Below the pieces are notes generated by a model. The model saw only the letters and a list, made by a program, of their open reading frames with translations, ran no database searches and had not been told where the DNA came from. The position numbers were made by a program, and so were the translations under genes. Positions 1 through 8,631 of a stretch of 64,000 nucleotides of DNA are shown here, in pieces (within the stretch, counting starts at the first letter, position 1; each line of letters begins with the position of its first letter). This DNA comes from an uncultured Acidimicrobiales bacterium (lineage in GTDB: Bacteria; Actinomycetota; Acidimicrobiia; Acidimicrobiales; SHLQ01), in contig CALLQB010000059.1 of assembly GCA_938015295.1 (NCBI GenBank), positions 1 through 64,000 on the forward strand, in the 5' to 3' direction.

Positions 1-1
1 C

Positions 2-592
2 CCGAAGTTGTGCACGCGCTGGCAGGGCTACGTCAGCGACAAGCGCTCGTCGCCGAGCCCACTGCTGGACCTCCGCGGGCCCACGACTGGCTGGATGACC
101 ACAAAGGGCCAGCGGTTCTGCCCTCGGTACTTCGAAAGCGCCGAGGAGGCGTGTGCCCACTTCCTCTGGATGGAAGCCAACTGGGTCCTTCGCCGGGTTC
201 GGACATGGGCGGACGCCGTCCCAACGGAAGCGCTCGCTCAGATTGCAGAAGAGGAATCGAAGGAAGCGTTCGACTCAGCACTGGAGGAGTTCCGTGCCGC
301 CCAAGGGCTCGAGATCAGTGACGCGATCGAGGTCGTTGCGGTTGTAGTCGCCGAGCAGTTTCTCAAGCACACAGTGTCATTCGAGCAGGGGGACCAGATC
401 CTCAACCTCCTCTGGATCCGAATCACCGACGACCTGGTCGAACAAGGCACAAGCTCGTCCCTGCCCAAGCTCGCCTACGACATCTACGACGCCTTCGATG
501 CCGGCGAGTACGACCACGGAGATGGCAAGGACCCCGTCATGACGCACACGATCCCGGCGCTCCAAGAGACTCTCACCAACCTCGGCGCGTGA
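2..592 (+). CDS. Hypothetical protein, probably 5'-truncated by the window edge
   Basis: The reading frame is open from the first complete codon of the window to a TGA at 592, so the true start may lie outside; a TTG at 8 and an internal ATG near codon 30 are the only visible candidates. The product is about 195 residues, acidic and mostly helical in appearance (for example EEESKEAFDSALEEF), with no signal peptide or membrane segment. I recognise no family. It sits next to a tRNA-Gly remnant and repeats, which suggests cargo of an integrated element, but this is inference. Coding status is moderately supported by length and codon pattern only. Confidence 0.5.
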   Translation, partial: PKLCTRWQGYVSDKRSSPSPLLDLRGPTTGWMTTKGQRFCPRYFESAEEACAHFLWMEANWVLRRVRTWADAVPTEALAQIAEEESKEAFDSALEEFRAAQGLEISDAIEVVAVVVAEQFLKHTVSFEQGDQILNLLWIRITDDLVEQGTSSSLPKLAYDIYDAFDAGEYDHGDGKDPVMTHTIPALQETLTNLGA

Positions 593-649
593 ACCCGCCT
601 GGACCCGAGTACATCCACACCGACCACATTCGTGCCTACAACGTGCCTA

Positions 650-687
650 GAACATCGGGGAACAGGGGTCGCGAGCGGGGTCCAGCG
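650..687 (+). repeat. Direct repeat copy 1
   Basis: The 38-bp segment beginning agaacatcggggaacagggg recurs at 1110-1147 with three mismatches. In the frame reading EHRGTGVASGVQR, all three differences fall at third codon positions and are synonymous (gtc/gta, gtc/gtt, cag/caa). This copy lies 5' of the tRNA-Gly remnant and the other 3' of it. Confidence 0.8.
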
Positions 688-766
688 GTCAGAGCACAAT
701 CCGTCGAAAACCGCCTCCTATCAGGGAAAACGCTGGTCAGCGGCGGATCGCCCCAACCCAGCCGAG

Positions 767-811
767 CAGCTTCCCAAGCTGAGAACGCGAGTTCGATTCT
801 CGTCACCCGCT
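767..811 (+). pseudogene. 3' remnant of tRNA-Gly(CCC), probable attachment-site scar
   Basis: The segment contains an anticodon stem-loop with loop TTCCCAA (anticodon CCC at 773-775), a T-arm with the canonical TTCGATT loop and paired gcgag/ctcgt arms, and a 3' acceptor strand cacccgc followed by T. The sequence upstream does not form a D-arm or a complete gcgggtg acceptor strand, so this is only the 3' half of a tRNA. Antisense translation gives the well-known spurious RVTRIELAFSAWE peptide seen opposite tRNA-Gly genes. A 3' tRNA half is what integrase-mediated insertion typically leaves at one end of an island. Confidence 0.75.
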
Positions 812-1054
812 CTACTCGAAAGCCCCGATAGCCAGCGGTTTCGGGCCCAACCACTGGATCGCTACCACGCTCCCTGCGTGTAATAGGCGGATCTTCTTTC
901 TTCGGCACTACCCGAAGACGACGACCGTCAAGCCGTCGTCGCCGACCTGCGTCCGCGCCGAAACGCAACCCGCTGAAGTAGCCCTCAGGGGCTTGGACGA
1001 GTTCGACGCTGAGCTCGAGTCCGCTGTCAGCGGCACCGAGACCGATCAGTCGCG

Positions 1055-1100
1055 CAAGTTTCGGGGGCGAAACTTGGAATTACAGGTCTGTAATCCAAGT
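1055..1100. repeat. Two adjacent, overlapping inverted repeats
   Basis: CAAGTTTCG (1055-1063) and CGAAACTTG (1068-1076) are perfect 9-bp arms around a GGGG loop. Immediately after, ACTTGGAATTACAG (1072-1085) pairs with CTGTAATCCAAGT (1088-1100) with one bulged A and a 2-nt loop. The two structures share 1072-1076 and so are mutually exclusive. The block lies between the tRNA remnant and direct-repeat copy 2, so it could be a recombinase-binding or regulatory site, or a terminator; no U-run follows it. Confidence 0.65.
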
Positions 1101-1109
1101 CTGGAGCCA

Positions 1110-1147
1110 GAACATCGGGGAACAGGGGTAGCGAGCGGGGTTCAACG
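1110..1147 (+). repeat. Direct repeat copy 2
   Basis: This copy matches 650-687 at 35 of 38 positions. Here the open frame continues upstream without a stop to about 820 and ends in HRGTGVASGVQRWS followed by TGA at about 1156-1158, but lacks a convincing start codon. The rest of 593-1208 contains no gene I can support; it holds the tRNA remnant, this repeat pair and the inverted repeats. Confidence 0.8.
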
Positions 1148-1208
1148 GTGGAGCTGATCTCGCCATCCTTGCGACAAGACCGTTTGCGCAGCGGGAGCCG
1201 CCCAGTGT

Positions 1209-1952
1209 TCAGGTGTTTGGCGCTCGGCGTAGAATGAACTCTGTGACAAACGGTGTGGTCTTGTGTTCACTGACGACCTGAAGTCCCGCTGCTACGAAGT
1301 CAGCACTCCACACAGATTTCGGCAAGAAGTGCGACACTCCTGCGCTAAACGCCAGTGCGTTCGGGATATCTCGAAGGTGTTCAACCACGACGAGTGTCCC
1401 GCCTTCGGCGACGCCATCTTTCAGCTCGATCAGCAGTTGCCGCCTCGTAGCTTGGATGCGGATCTCGTGAAGACACATGAAGGCGACCACCCAATCGAAT
1501 GTCCCGGCCCTCAGCAAGGGTTGACCGCTGGTGGCGCTGCTTGAGCCAGGTGCCACGGCTTGATCTTGAGCTCGGCGGATTGATGGTTCGGCGAGCTCGA
1601 TCCGGTCGTAGAAGCTCACCGCGTGCGGGTCTGCGCCGAGGCGTGCCCTGAGTAGTGGCGAGACTTCGTCAAAGCCAGCGTGGACCACCACAACGCGATC
1701 GCTTCGGTTGATCGTGTTTGACCACCTGAGGTCATAGAGAGCCGACCGGTCATAGACCCAATGGCTGACGCCGAGCGAGACAGCCACTCCGAACACGATC
1801 GTTGCTATCGCAATCAGCGCCGCGAACCTAGAGCTGGCATACGTCGCTGCGACGGCGAGAGCAGCAACAGCGACGAGCGCGGCGACGTACTTGCCTCGGT
1901 TGAACCGCACGATCTTCGCAACCCCCGAGAATCCGGGTCGAGTTGAGGTCAT
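1209..1952 (-). CDS. Membrane-anchored SAM methyltransferase-like protein
   Basis: This 247-residue protein starts with a basic stretch and two hydrophobic segments (about residues 23-40 and 43-62), followed by a soluble domain. The soluble part resembles a degenerate class I methyltransferase: VVVVHAGFDE in place of the glycine-rich motif I, FDWVVAFMCLHEIR as the motif IV region, and GGTLVVVEHLRD as motif VI. The SAM-binding glycines are poorly conserved, so activity is uncertain. Its ATG overlaps the stop of the upstream DUF2071-like gene by 4 bp (ATGA), so the two are probably translationally coupled. The substrate cannot be inferred. Confidence 0.6.
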   Translation of the reverse strand: MTSTRPGFSGVAKIVRFNRGKYVAALVAVAALAVAATYASSRFAALIAIATIVFGVAVSLGVSHWVYDRSALYDLRWSNTINRSDRVVVVHAGFDEVSPLLRARLGADPHAVSFYDRIELAEPSIRRAQDQAVAPGSSSATSGQPLLRAGTFDWVVAFMCLHEIRIQATRRQLLIELKDGVAEGGTLVVVEHLRDIPNALAFSAGVSHFLPKSVWSADFVAAGLQVVSEHKTTPFVTEFILRRAPNT

Positions 1953-2809
1953 ACGTCGATCCGGCTGTTGCGCCAGAGATAGTCTACGTTCTCGACCTCG
2001 ATGGCGTTTGGTGGTCCATCGAACTCGATACCCAATTCATCTACCGTTGCGAGATCGGCCTTCAAGACCGTCGTCGGTCGTGGCTTCCAGCCCCTTAACA
2101 CGCCGCGAATTACAAGGGTCGCATTGGAGCGGCTCAGGTGTTGGAAGTTGAAAGACCTGGGCTTGGACAGCTCGTCGTAGTAAGGCCACGCTCCCTCCTT
2201 GTTATCCGGAATACCTGCGAGCGAGAGGGCGACGTCGATGCCGGCCTTGTCCGATTCGAACCGTCTGATCTGATCGGTATGGGTGACCTCTAGGTCGATC
2301 TTGCGGAACCGGTAGTGGGTAAAGAGCCGGCTCCCAGCGCAAGCCAGGATGCTCGGAGTGTCTGATCGGAGCAGGTAGAGACCCCGCATCTGGCGCCCAT
2401 CCGATGACTCGTAGGTGACGAATGCGAGGTACTCGACCATGAAGAAACCACGGCCTACCCAACGAGGAAGGCCTCGAAGGCGAAAGTCACGTTGATCAAC
2501 GAATGCGACAGCGAGATGGCCGCGCCCGCCAATCACATCGACCTCGATGCCCGGGCAAACCAACCGTTGAAGATCACTCGGTTCACACGAGTACAGCAGA
2601 ATCGAGTTCGTGACGAACGTGCTGGCAATTGCGAGGCGGCCGTTTCGAGGGTCGAGACGATCGAGAACATGAGATGGGTTGTCCCGAGCCATCTCCTCCC
2701 ATCGGTCAAGGCCACCCAATACTGTGGCCGACCGAATAGCTACCGCCAGGGCATGAGGCCAACTCGCCGCCGTTAGGTCGCCTAACCGCCAACCACTCCT
2801 GTGCCGCAA
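1949..2809 (-). CDS. DUF2071 / acetoacetate-decarboxylase-fold-like protein
   Basis: The 286-residue product lacks a signal peptide. The segment around residues 85-160, with GHLAVAFVDQRDFRLRGLP, a following FFMVEYLAFVTYES strand pair and GRQMRGLYLLRSDTPS, resembles the YqjF/DUF2071 group, a beta-rich family related to acetoacetate decarboxylase whose function is unknown. I see no clear catalytic lysine. The TTG start at 2809 overlaps the end of the upstream secreted-protein gene by 28 bp and carries CAGGAG just inside the frame, so the real start may be slightly downstream. The gene couples by 4 bp to the methyltransferase-like gene that follows. Confidence 0.55.
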   Translation of the reverse strand: MRHRSGWRLGDLTAASWPHALAVAIRSATVLGGLDRWEEMARDNPSHVLDRLDPRNGRLAIASTFVTNSILLYSCEPSDLQRLVCPGIEVDVIGGRGHLAVAFVDQRDFRLRGLPRWVGRGFFMVEYLAFVTYESSDGRQMRGLYLLRSDTPSILACAGSRLFTHYRFRKIDLEVTHTDQIRRFESDKAGIDVALSLAGIPDNKEGAWPYYDELSKPRSFNFQHLSRSNATLVIRGVLRGWKPRPTTVLKADLATVDELGIEFDGPPNAIEVENVDYLWRNSRIDV

Positions 2810-4296
2810 TCGACCGCGAAGGAGTCGTTCAACAACTCGCCATTCAGGAACTCGATAGCAACGGTCGAGCGGAGAATGCGGGTGCCTTCCGGAAAGCCGA
2901 TCTTGGAGGTAGCGCGAACGCTCTGCCCGGATACTCGACCGACTTCGGACTGCGTGAAATCCTCACCTGGAAGCGCCCAGGCATACCGATACACCCACCC
3001 GACGCCGTCGCTTGCGAAGATACCTTCGGCTTCCCATTCGAGAGTCACACCGTCGCCCCGATCGACAACCGTACAGCTAGTAATATTGGCGTCAACGGAC
3101 CCGCCAACCGTTGCGGACCCGCACTCAGCTCTTGCCCCCGAAGTGATCTCGCCATCGGCAAACTCAACCGTGACCGTGGCAGACGGCACGTTTGTGCCGA
3201 CTGGCCACTCGATCTTGTTCGTCGCACGAACCGATGCTCCATCGATCCGGCCAACCTCGCTGAACAGCGAGTCGTCACCAGGAAGCCGCCAGCTATACCG
3301 GTATGCCCAAGTCACTCGGCCGAAACGTTCGGTGTTGTCGGCATCCCACTCAATAGTCACACCGTCACCCTGGTCAACGATCCGACAATCAGTGATCACA
3401 ATCGCCGGTACTTCTCCGCCGACCGTGGCCGTCCCGCAAGAAATCGATGGGGTGTAGCGACCAGTCGCATCCTGCCCGGACAAAAACACCGCCACGTTCG
3501 TGCCCGCCGGCCCGGCTGCGATATCGACCTGGTTGCCGGTTGCGCCACCGTACCGATTGTTTTGGCCAGCAACCTCAAGCCGGTAGACGTAACGAACGGC
3601 GGAATCCTTGGTAGTCCAGGTCAACGAAAGGCCATCGCCACTCGATTCGACTGCACAGGAAAATGGCTTCTCGCCAGTGCCAGAAGTCGCAACGCCAGAT
3701 CCGCAAGCGACGCTTGGTTGATAACGCCCATCGGCGTAAACCGCCGAAACAGCAACCCCAGCCTCGATGCCCTCGGGCAGCGGAATGAACGTCGACGTGC
3801 CACTGACCCTGTCGTAGCGAACAGCAAACTCACGAGTGGTCAACCGGTAGACATAGGTAACGGCCCCCCGCACTGGGGTCCACGCCACATCGATCCCACC
3901 ATCGGCCGAGGTGACAGTGCACGCACTATCTTGTGTGCCCGTGCCCGGCAACGCTTCGCCGCTCCCACAGGAGCGGCGTGGCTCGTACGTGCCGTCCGCG
4001 TATTTCGACGACAGAGCAACGTGGGCGACAACGCCATCACGCAGCTCAATGAACGCGGTTCCCCCATCAACCTGGCCATACCGGGGGTTCGCGCCCTCGA
4101 CCTCAAGCCGGTAGACGTAGGTCGCAGCGGCCGGATCGAGAGTCCACGAAAGCGCGATGCCGCCATCAGCAGAGGACACCGAACACGTCGTGCCCGACTG
4201 CGCACTTACGCTTGGAACAATGGCCAACAACGGGGCCAGTAAGGCCAACACCAGGAGGCCGATGGCCCTCATAAACAATCGCCGAACGGTCAACAT
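2782..4296 (-). CDS. Secreted protein with five tandem Ig/Fn3-like repeats
   Basis: I choose the ATG at 4296, 11 codons inside the ORF-track start, because AAGGAAA lies just upstream. Residues 1 to about 33 form a signal peptide ending SVSA before QSG. The mature protein is five repeats of about 85-100 residues. Each opens with a Cys in a pattern like CSVSSADGGIALSW, has a YVYRLEV-type strand in the first three copies (YRYSW/YRYAW in the last two), and closes with a Cys in CGSG or CGTG; one disulfide per repeat is likely. Repeats 4 and 5 form a distinct subtype with longer inserts. The beta-sandwich pattern suggests an adhesive or matrix protein; no catalytic motif or cell-wall anchor is visible. 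Confidence 0.75.
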   Translation of the reverse strand: MLTVRRLFMRAIGLLVLALLAPLLAIVPSVSAQSGTTCSVSSADGGIALSWTLDPAAATYVYRLEVEGANPRYGQVDGGTAFIELRDGVVAHVALSSKYADGTYEPRRSCGSGEALPGTGTQDSACTVTSADGGIDVAWTPVRGAVTYVYRLTTREFAVRYDRVSGTSTFIPLPEGIEAGVAVSAVYADGRYQPSVACGSGVATSGTGEKPFSCAVESSGDGLSLTWTTKDSAVRYVYRLEVAGQNNRYGGATGNQVDIAAGPAGTNVAVFLSGQDATGRYTPSISCGTATVGGEVPAIVITDCRIVDQGDGVTIEWDADNTERFGRVTWAYRYSWRLPGDDSLFSEVGRIDGASVRATNKIEWPVGTNVPSATVTVEFADGEITSGARAECGSATVGGSVDANITSCTVVDRGDGVTLEWEAEGIFASDGVGWVYRYAWALPGEDFTQSEVGRVSGQSVRATSKIGFPEGTRILRSTVAIEFLNGELLNDSFAVDCGTGVVGG

Positions 4297-4436
4297 CTGT
4301 TTTCCTTGCGTCTTTGGGGGAAGCAGCAAGATCTAGTCAAGCTTTGACCAGCTGAAAGCACAAATACACCAGCGATGTCGGCGAACGGACAACCGTCCGT
4401 CCACCGACACCTTTCCGACGTGTGGGTCGGCCTAAC

Positions 4437-4973
4437 TCAGAGCCTTACGCTTCCGCGATAGTCAAACTCAACGCCGATCGAATTGCCGTCGGCATCGCGC
4501 TCGATGATGTCTTTGAAGTCGAGTCGTCCGGTTGCACCCTCAAAGTCGCCAGTACCGCTGCCAGGCACAATCTTGTGTTGGCAACGTCCAAACACCTGAT
4601 TGGACTGCCCCGGAAGACCGTCCCACTTCGACGTTATGTGCGCCACAAGATCGAACGAACCACACAGATCACCCAAGCAGCCGACAAACGTTTCGGTGTT
4701 TCTGACCGACAACGTGCCGCCCTTCGAGAACTTCACGGGACCGCGGACGCCATACAGGCAACCGGTGAGGTCACCCGAACCCTCGGGCATCGCAAGGATG
4801 TAGTCGACGGGCCCCGTGGCCGTCGGGTCACACGTGTCTGGAGCCACCGGGAATGGCACGGCCGTCCCCGACACCCGGCTGCCATTGCCTGCCGCAGCAG
4901 TGCCGGGCAATGCAGCAAGCATTGAGAGAGCCAACAACACAACGGTTACCAATCGAAAACTTCTTCGCCCCAT
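4437..4973 (-). CDS. Small secreted beta-barrel-like protein
   Basis: The 178-residue product has a clear signal peptide (SFRLVTVVLLALSMLAALPG, cleavage near TAAA-GN) and AAGGA upstream of the ATG. The mature part contains six cysteines and ends in a beta-rich region with GTGDFEGATGRLDFKD and a final YRGSVRL strand. That pattern recalls the allene-oxide-cyclase/dirigent-like or DUF3224-type lipocalin-like barrels, where a G-x-F-x-G-A-T-G turn is common. The assignment is tentative and no activity is implied. It stands upstream of, and on the same strand as, the repeat protein but with its own leader. Confidence 0.6.
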   Translation of the reverse strand: MGRRSFRLVTVVLLALSMLAALPGTAAAGNGSRVSGTAVPFPVAPDTCDPTATGPVDYILAMPEGSGDLTGCLYGVRGPVKFSKGGTLSVRNTETFVGCLGDLCGSFDLVAHITSKWDGLPGQSNQVFGRCQHKIVPGSGTGDFEGATGRLDFKDIIERDADGNSIGVEFDYRGSVRL

Positions 4974-5123
4974 AAGGGATTCCTTCCGTCACGGACAAAC
5001 CACACAGCTCGCCCTGTCTTGCTAGCTAGTCGGCTGCCGACCTCAGAATCCCTCGCTACTGGAGGTTGTTGCTGGCCTCGCTCCTTCAGCAATCCTTCAG
5101 CTGGGATCCCGTACGGTTGCCCC

Positions 5124-6536
5124 ATGAGTACGCAACACCAAACTCCTTTTTGGCGTTCCGCCCTCGGCCGACCGGCCGACTGGAACCTTCGCCGACCAGC
5201 TCTAGGCCGTCCGCGCCCCGGAATCCACTGGTCAGGCCCAGCAACAATCCTCACCTCACTGGCAGTTTCGTGGTTTGCCTTCAAAGACGCGACCGGCGAC
5301 GGAAACGTTGCCTTTGGTTTGTTCATCGGGGCCGTCTCGATCTTGCTTATGGCGTGGAGCTTTGTGCTCGCCCTCCGACTGCAATGGCTCGAACGATTCT
5401 TCGGCGGCCTGGACTCGATGTATCGCGTGCACCGGTGGGCCGGAGTGCTCGCCATCATCGCCATGTACCTGCACACCTCTATCGAACCCGAAATTGAAGG
5501 CGGCTTCAGAGGTGCAAGCCGTTCGATTGCCAAAGCCGCCGAAGACCTGGCCGAAACCGGGCAAACGATGCTCTACATCCTGGTGGGCATATCGCTGCTG
5601 CGTTGGCTTCCGTACCGTTGGTGGAGGTGGACACACAAGCTGCTTGGCGTGCCATTCGCGTTCGCCAGTTGGCACTTCTTCACCGCGATGAAGCCCTATG
5701 AGAACAACTCGCCTTGGGGCTGGTATTTCGCAACCTTCATGGTGGGAGGACTCGCCGCCTACGTCTGGCGTGTGGTCGTCCGCGACATGTTGATGCGTGG
5801 CTCGGACTACGAGGTTTCTGCGATGGAGACAACCGGTACGACTACGGCACTCTCGCTGAAGCCCAAGGGCAAACCGCTACGCCATGAAGCCGGCCAGTTT
5901 GCCGTGCTGAAGATCGAGGCGCCAGGGCTTCGCGAACCGCATATCTTTACCATCGCCTCATCCCCCGAAGACCCGCACCTGAAGTTCTTCATTAGAGACC
6001 TTGGCGACTGGACTGCGCGGCTGCAGGGCACCGACATCACCGGAACTCGCGTTCGGGTGGAAGGGCCCTACGGCGAGTTCGCTCCGACCCGTGCGGTTGA
6101 TGGGCCCACGGTATGGATAGCTGGCGGAGTCGGTATCACACCTTTCCTGTCCGCCATCGCGGGCCTGCGACAACCCGATACGCGCAACCGACCGACCTTG
6201 TTCTATTGCGTTCGCAGTGAACAAGAAGCGACCGCTCTTGCCGAGCTGCGTTTGGCCGAGGCGTCAGGGCTGATCGACCTCGAAATCTGTAGCTCTTCTG
6301 ATCAACGACGTTTCACTGCCGACCTGCTCAACGAGCGCTACGGACCCCAGGGTCTGCAACAAGCGCACGTCGCCGTGTGCGGTCCAGCAGGACTCATCAG
6401 CACGGCGACCAGCGCAGCGCACGCGTTGGGGGCTCGACGGGTCGAGCACGAAGACTTCGACATTCGCCAAGGCTTCGGACCAGACCTTTCAAAGCGCATC
6501 GACCAACTCACACAGCGGCTCACCCCAAGCAGATAG
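5124..6536 (+). CDS. Ferric-reductase-like flavocytochrome (heme, FAD, NAD(P)H)
   Basis: From the ATG at 5124 the protein has 470 residues; the ORF-track start lies in a non-coding leader overlapping a divergent gene. The N-terminal half holds about six membrane helices with paired histidines (HRWAGVLAIIAMYLH and HKLLGVPFAFASWH) that fit two b-type hemes of the ferric-reductase/NOX domain. The C-terminal half is a ferredoxin-NADP reductase module: HIFTIASSP for FAD, GGVGITPFLS for the nucleotide pyrophosphate and VCGPAGL near the end. Electrons would pass from NAD(P)H through FAD and heme across the membrane to iron, oxygen or a quinone-like acceptor. The substrate is not determined by sequence. 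Confidence 0.88.
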   Translation: MSTQHQTPFWRSALGRPADWNLRRPALGRPRPGIHWSGPATILTSLAVSWFAFKDATGDGNVAFGLFIGAVSILLMAWSFVLALRLQWLERFFGGLDSMYRVHRWAGVLAIIAMYLHTSIEPEIEGGFRGASRSIAKAAEDLAETGQTMLYILVGISLLRWLPYRWWRWTHKLLGVPFAFASWHFFTAMKPYENNSPWGWYFATFMVGGLAAYVWRVVVRDMLMRGSDYEVSAMETTGTTTALSLKPKGKPLRHEAGQFAVLKIEAPGLREPHIFTIASSPEDPHLKFFIRDLGDWTARLQGTDITGTRVRVEGPYGEFAPTRAVDGPTVWIAGGVGITPFLSAIAGLRQPDTRNRPTLFYCVRSEQEATALAELRLAEASGLIDLEICSSSDQRRFTADLLNERYGPQGLQQAHVAVCGPAGLISTATSAAHALGARRVEHEDFDIRQGFGPDLSKRIDQLTQRLTPSR

Positions 6537-6616
6537 CTGGCGCTAGTTGGCCCCGCCGGCCGCACTCGCCGACAAATGCACCAACAAAGACTCGAACCCT
6601 GAGGCACAATAGACAG

Positions 6617-7063
6617 ATGCTGATCGACACCATTCGTGCAGACCTCACCACCGCGATGAAAGCCAAGAACACCATCGAACTCCGCACGCTGCGGTCGGTA
6701 ATCGCTGCGGTGCAGGAAGCCCAAACCTCGGGCAACGGACCGGCCGAACTCGACGACGACGGCGTGAAGAAGGTCATCAGCGCCCAGGCGAAACGACGCG
6801 TTGAAGCAGCCGAAGCGTTCGCCGAGGCTGGTCGACCCGAACAAGAAACCGCCGAACGCGACGAACTCGCCATTCTCGAACGCTATCTACCAGCGGCCTT
6901 GGGTGAGGCAGAACTGGAAGCGCTCGTCGACGTGGTGCTGGCCGACAACGGCTTCACCGCCAAGGCCGACATGGGTGCAGCAATGAAGGCCGTAAATGCC
7001 GAAGTGGCCGGCCGGGCCGATGGTCGAGCCGTTGCAGATCTGGTGAAATCCAAACTGCTTTGA
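6617..7063 (+). CDS. GatB/YqeY domain protein
   Basis: The 148-residue protein from ATG 6617 matches the YqeY family over its whole length: an N-terminal helical part with AMKAKNTIELRTLRSVIAA, the central EQETAERDELAILERYLPAAL and a C-terminal GRADGRAVADLVKSKL. The longer ORF in the track runs back into the flavocytochrome gene in another frame and is not real. YqeY resembles the tail domain of the GatB amidotransferase subunit that binds tRNA; the free-standing protein has no firmly established role. It is followed after 13 bp by the HD-GYP gene. Confidence 0.9.
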   Translation: MLIDTIRADLTTAMKAKNTIELRTLRSVIAAVQEAQTSGNGPAELDDDGVKKVISAQAKRRVEAAEAFAEAGRPEQETAERDELAILERYLPAALGEAELEALVDVVLADNGFTAKADMGAAMKAVNAEVAGRADGRAVADLVKSKLL

Positions 7064-7076
7064 CCGATAGAAGGCG

Positions 7077-8627
7077 ATGGTTGAAACACCGTTCGGGCTT
7101 AGCTGGCTTCGGCACTGGCGCTTCCTCGCCGCCCTATCAGCCCCGTTGCTCTTTTGGTTCACGATGGCCGTGGTGCCGAGTTTTAACGTCACCTTCCTGA
7201 ACGAAATCTTCCACCTTTGGTTAATGGTGGCGATTGCCGCAATCTCCTTCGCTGTAGCGGTGATGGCGGCGGTTGCCTCATCACAAGTTCGCCAGCCCGG
7301 TGTGGTGTTACTCGCCTGCGGTTGCCTACAAGTTGGGCTTCTTTTGCTCGGCCATGGGCTGACTACACCGCTCGTTTTTGGACAACCCACCAATCAGTGG
7401 GTCGGCCGACTTCCCTTGCTGACGCTTTCACTTCTGTCACTATGCCTACTTCTTGCCGCCAGCCGACGAGCCACCCGTCGACTCGCCTGGGTCGGCCATC
7501 ACCCGGTTGTGATGATGTCGGCGGTAGCCATCGCCGCCGGGTCTCTCACCGTGGTCGTGTCGTTATGGCCTACCGCGCTTCACGGTTCGACACCGATTCC
7601 CTACGAAAACGAGCTCCGGCAAGCCATCGTCGCCCTTTCGGTCATACTCCTCGTGCCCGTCGCAAGGCTCCACTGGAGGCGCTACCGTCTCGGGCTCGAC
7701 ATCGTGCAGTTGGCGCTCACCCTCGCAGCGGTCATGACCGGCGCAGCGATGCTATCGATGAAGTTCGCCGACCTCTGGAGCTTGTCGTGGTGGAACTATC
7801 ACGGCTGCCTAATCGCCGGATTCGCTGGCGTGTCATTCGCCGTGTTCAAGCGTTGGTCGGTAACACATACCGCAGCCTCGATCCTCGACACGGCCTTCGT
7901 CGATGATCCACTGACGTTGATCGCCCACAACTACCCAGTGCCACTCCAAAACCTGGTCGCCGCGATGGAGGAAAAGGACCCCTACACCCACGGCCACTCG
8001 GCTCGCACCGCCGAACTAGCGGTCGCAATCGGTGTTCGCCTCAACCTTGACCCAGACGAACTTCGCACCCTCGCCCAAGGTGCGTACCTCCACGACATCG
8101 GCAAGCTGGGCATCCCCGATGAGCTGTTGAACAAACCCGGCGCTCTCACCAGTAACGAACGAAAGATCATGCAAACCCATCCGGTCATTGGTTACGTCAT
8201 GACCGAGGGTCACGATGTCTTGAAACCGTGCCTTCCAATCATCCGACATCATCACGAACGGTTCGACGGTGACGGCTACCCCGATGCCTTGGCAGCCGAC
8301 GACATCCCGTTGCTTGCCCGCATTGCCGCCGTGGCCGACGTCTGGGATGCGTTGACAACCGACCGTGCGTACCGGCCCGGCTGGAGCCCAACCCGTGCGC
8401 TCGACCATATGGTCGACGGTGCCGGAAAACACCTCGACCCCGTAGTGCTGGCCGTCCTCCTTGAAATTGCGAGCGAAGAAGGCCACAAACCATCGGGGAT
8501 CGGTGGCGACAGCGCCGAAATCGACGCGGCGACGGCCGATTGTCACGAGTCGGGTGCAACCAGCGCCGACATCACCGGTTCAGTCCACCGCCTGCTCGCC
8601 GACGCGGGAGTCGACCCCGAGGGTTGA
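7077..8627 (+). CDS. Membrane HD-GYP domain protein, probable c-di-GMP phosphodiesterase
   Basis: The 516-residue protein has an N-terminal membrane region (residues about 15-265, seven or eight hydrophobic helices) of unknown sensory type, then an HD-GYP domain. The metal and catalytic signatures are intact: HGHSARTAELA, the HDIGK pair (YLHDIGKLGIP), HHHERFDGDGYP carrying the GYP motif, and a later VADVWDALTTDRAYRPG. HD-GYP proteins hydrolyse cyclic di-GMP to GMP or pGpG; the completeness of the motif favours activity. The C-terminal 50 residues are low-complexity. It is encoded 13 bp after the YqeY gene, probably on the same transcript, and converges with the CMD-like gene. Confidence 0.9.
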   Translation: MVETPFGLSWLRHWRFLAALSAPLLFWFTMAVVPSFNVTFLNEIFHLWLMVAIAAISFAVAVMAAVASSQVRQPGVVLLACGCLQVGLLLLGHGLTTPLVFGQPTNQWVGRLPLLTLSLLSLCLLLAASRRATRRLAWVGHHPVVMMSAVAIAAGSLTVVVSLWPTALHGSTPIPYENELRQAIVALSVILLVPVARLHWRRYRLGLDIVQLALTLAAVMTGAAMLSMKFADLWSLSWWNYHGCLIAGFAGVSFAVFKRWSVTHTAASILDTAFVDDPLTLIAHNYPVPLQNLVAAMEEKDPYTHGHSARTAELAVAIGVRLNLDPDELRTLAQGAYLHDIGKLGIPDELLNKPGALTSNERKIMQTHPVIGYVMTEGHDVLKPCLPIIRHHHERFDGDGYPDALAADDIPLLARIAAVADVWDALTTDRAYRPGWSPTRALDHMVDGAGKHLDPVVLAVLLEIASEEGHKPSGIGGDSAEIDAATADCHESGATSADITGSVHRLLADAGVDPEG

Positions 8628-8631
8628 TGCT

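Noticed and set aside
739-811. Complete functional tRNA-Gly
   Set aside because: No D-arm and no matching 5' acceptor strand; only the 3' half is recognisable.
636-968. 110-residue ORF on the minus strand containing RVTRIELAFSAWE
   Set aside because: It is the well-known spurious ORF opposite a tRNA-Gly and covers the tRNA remnant.
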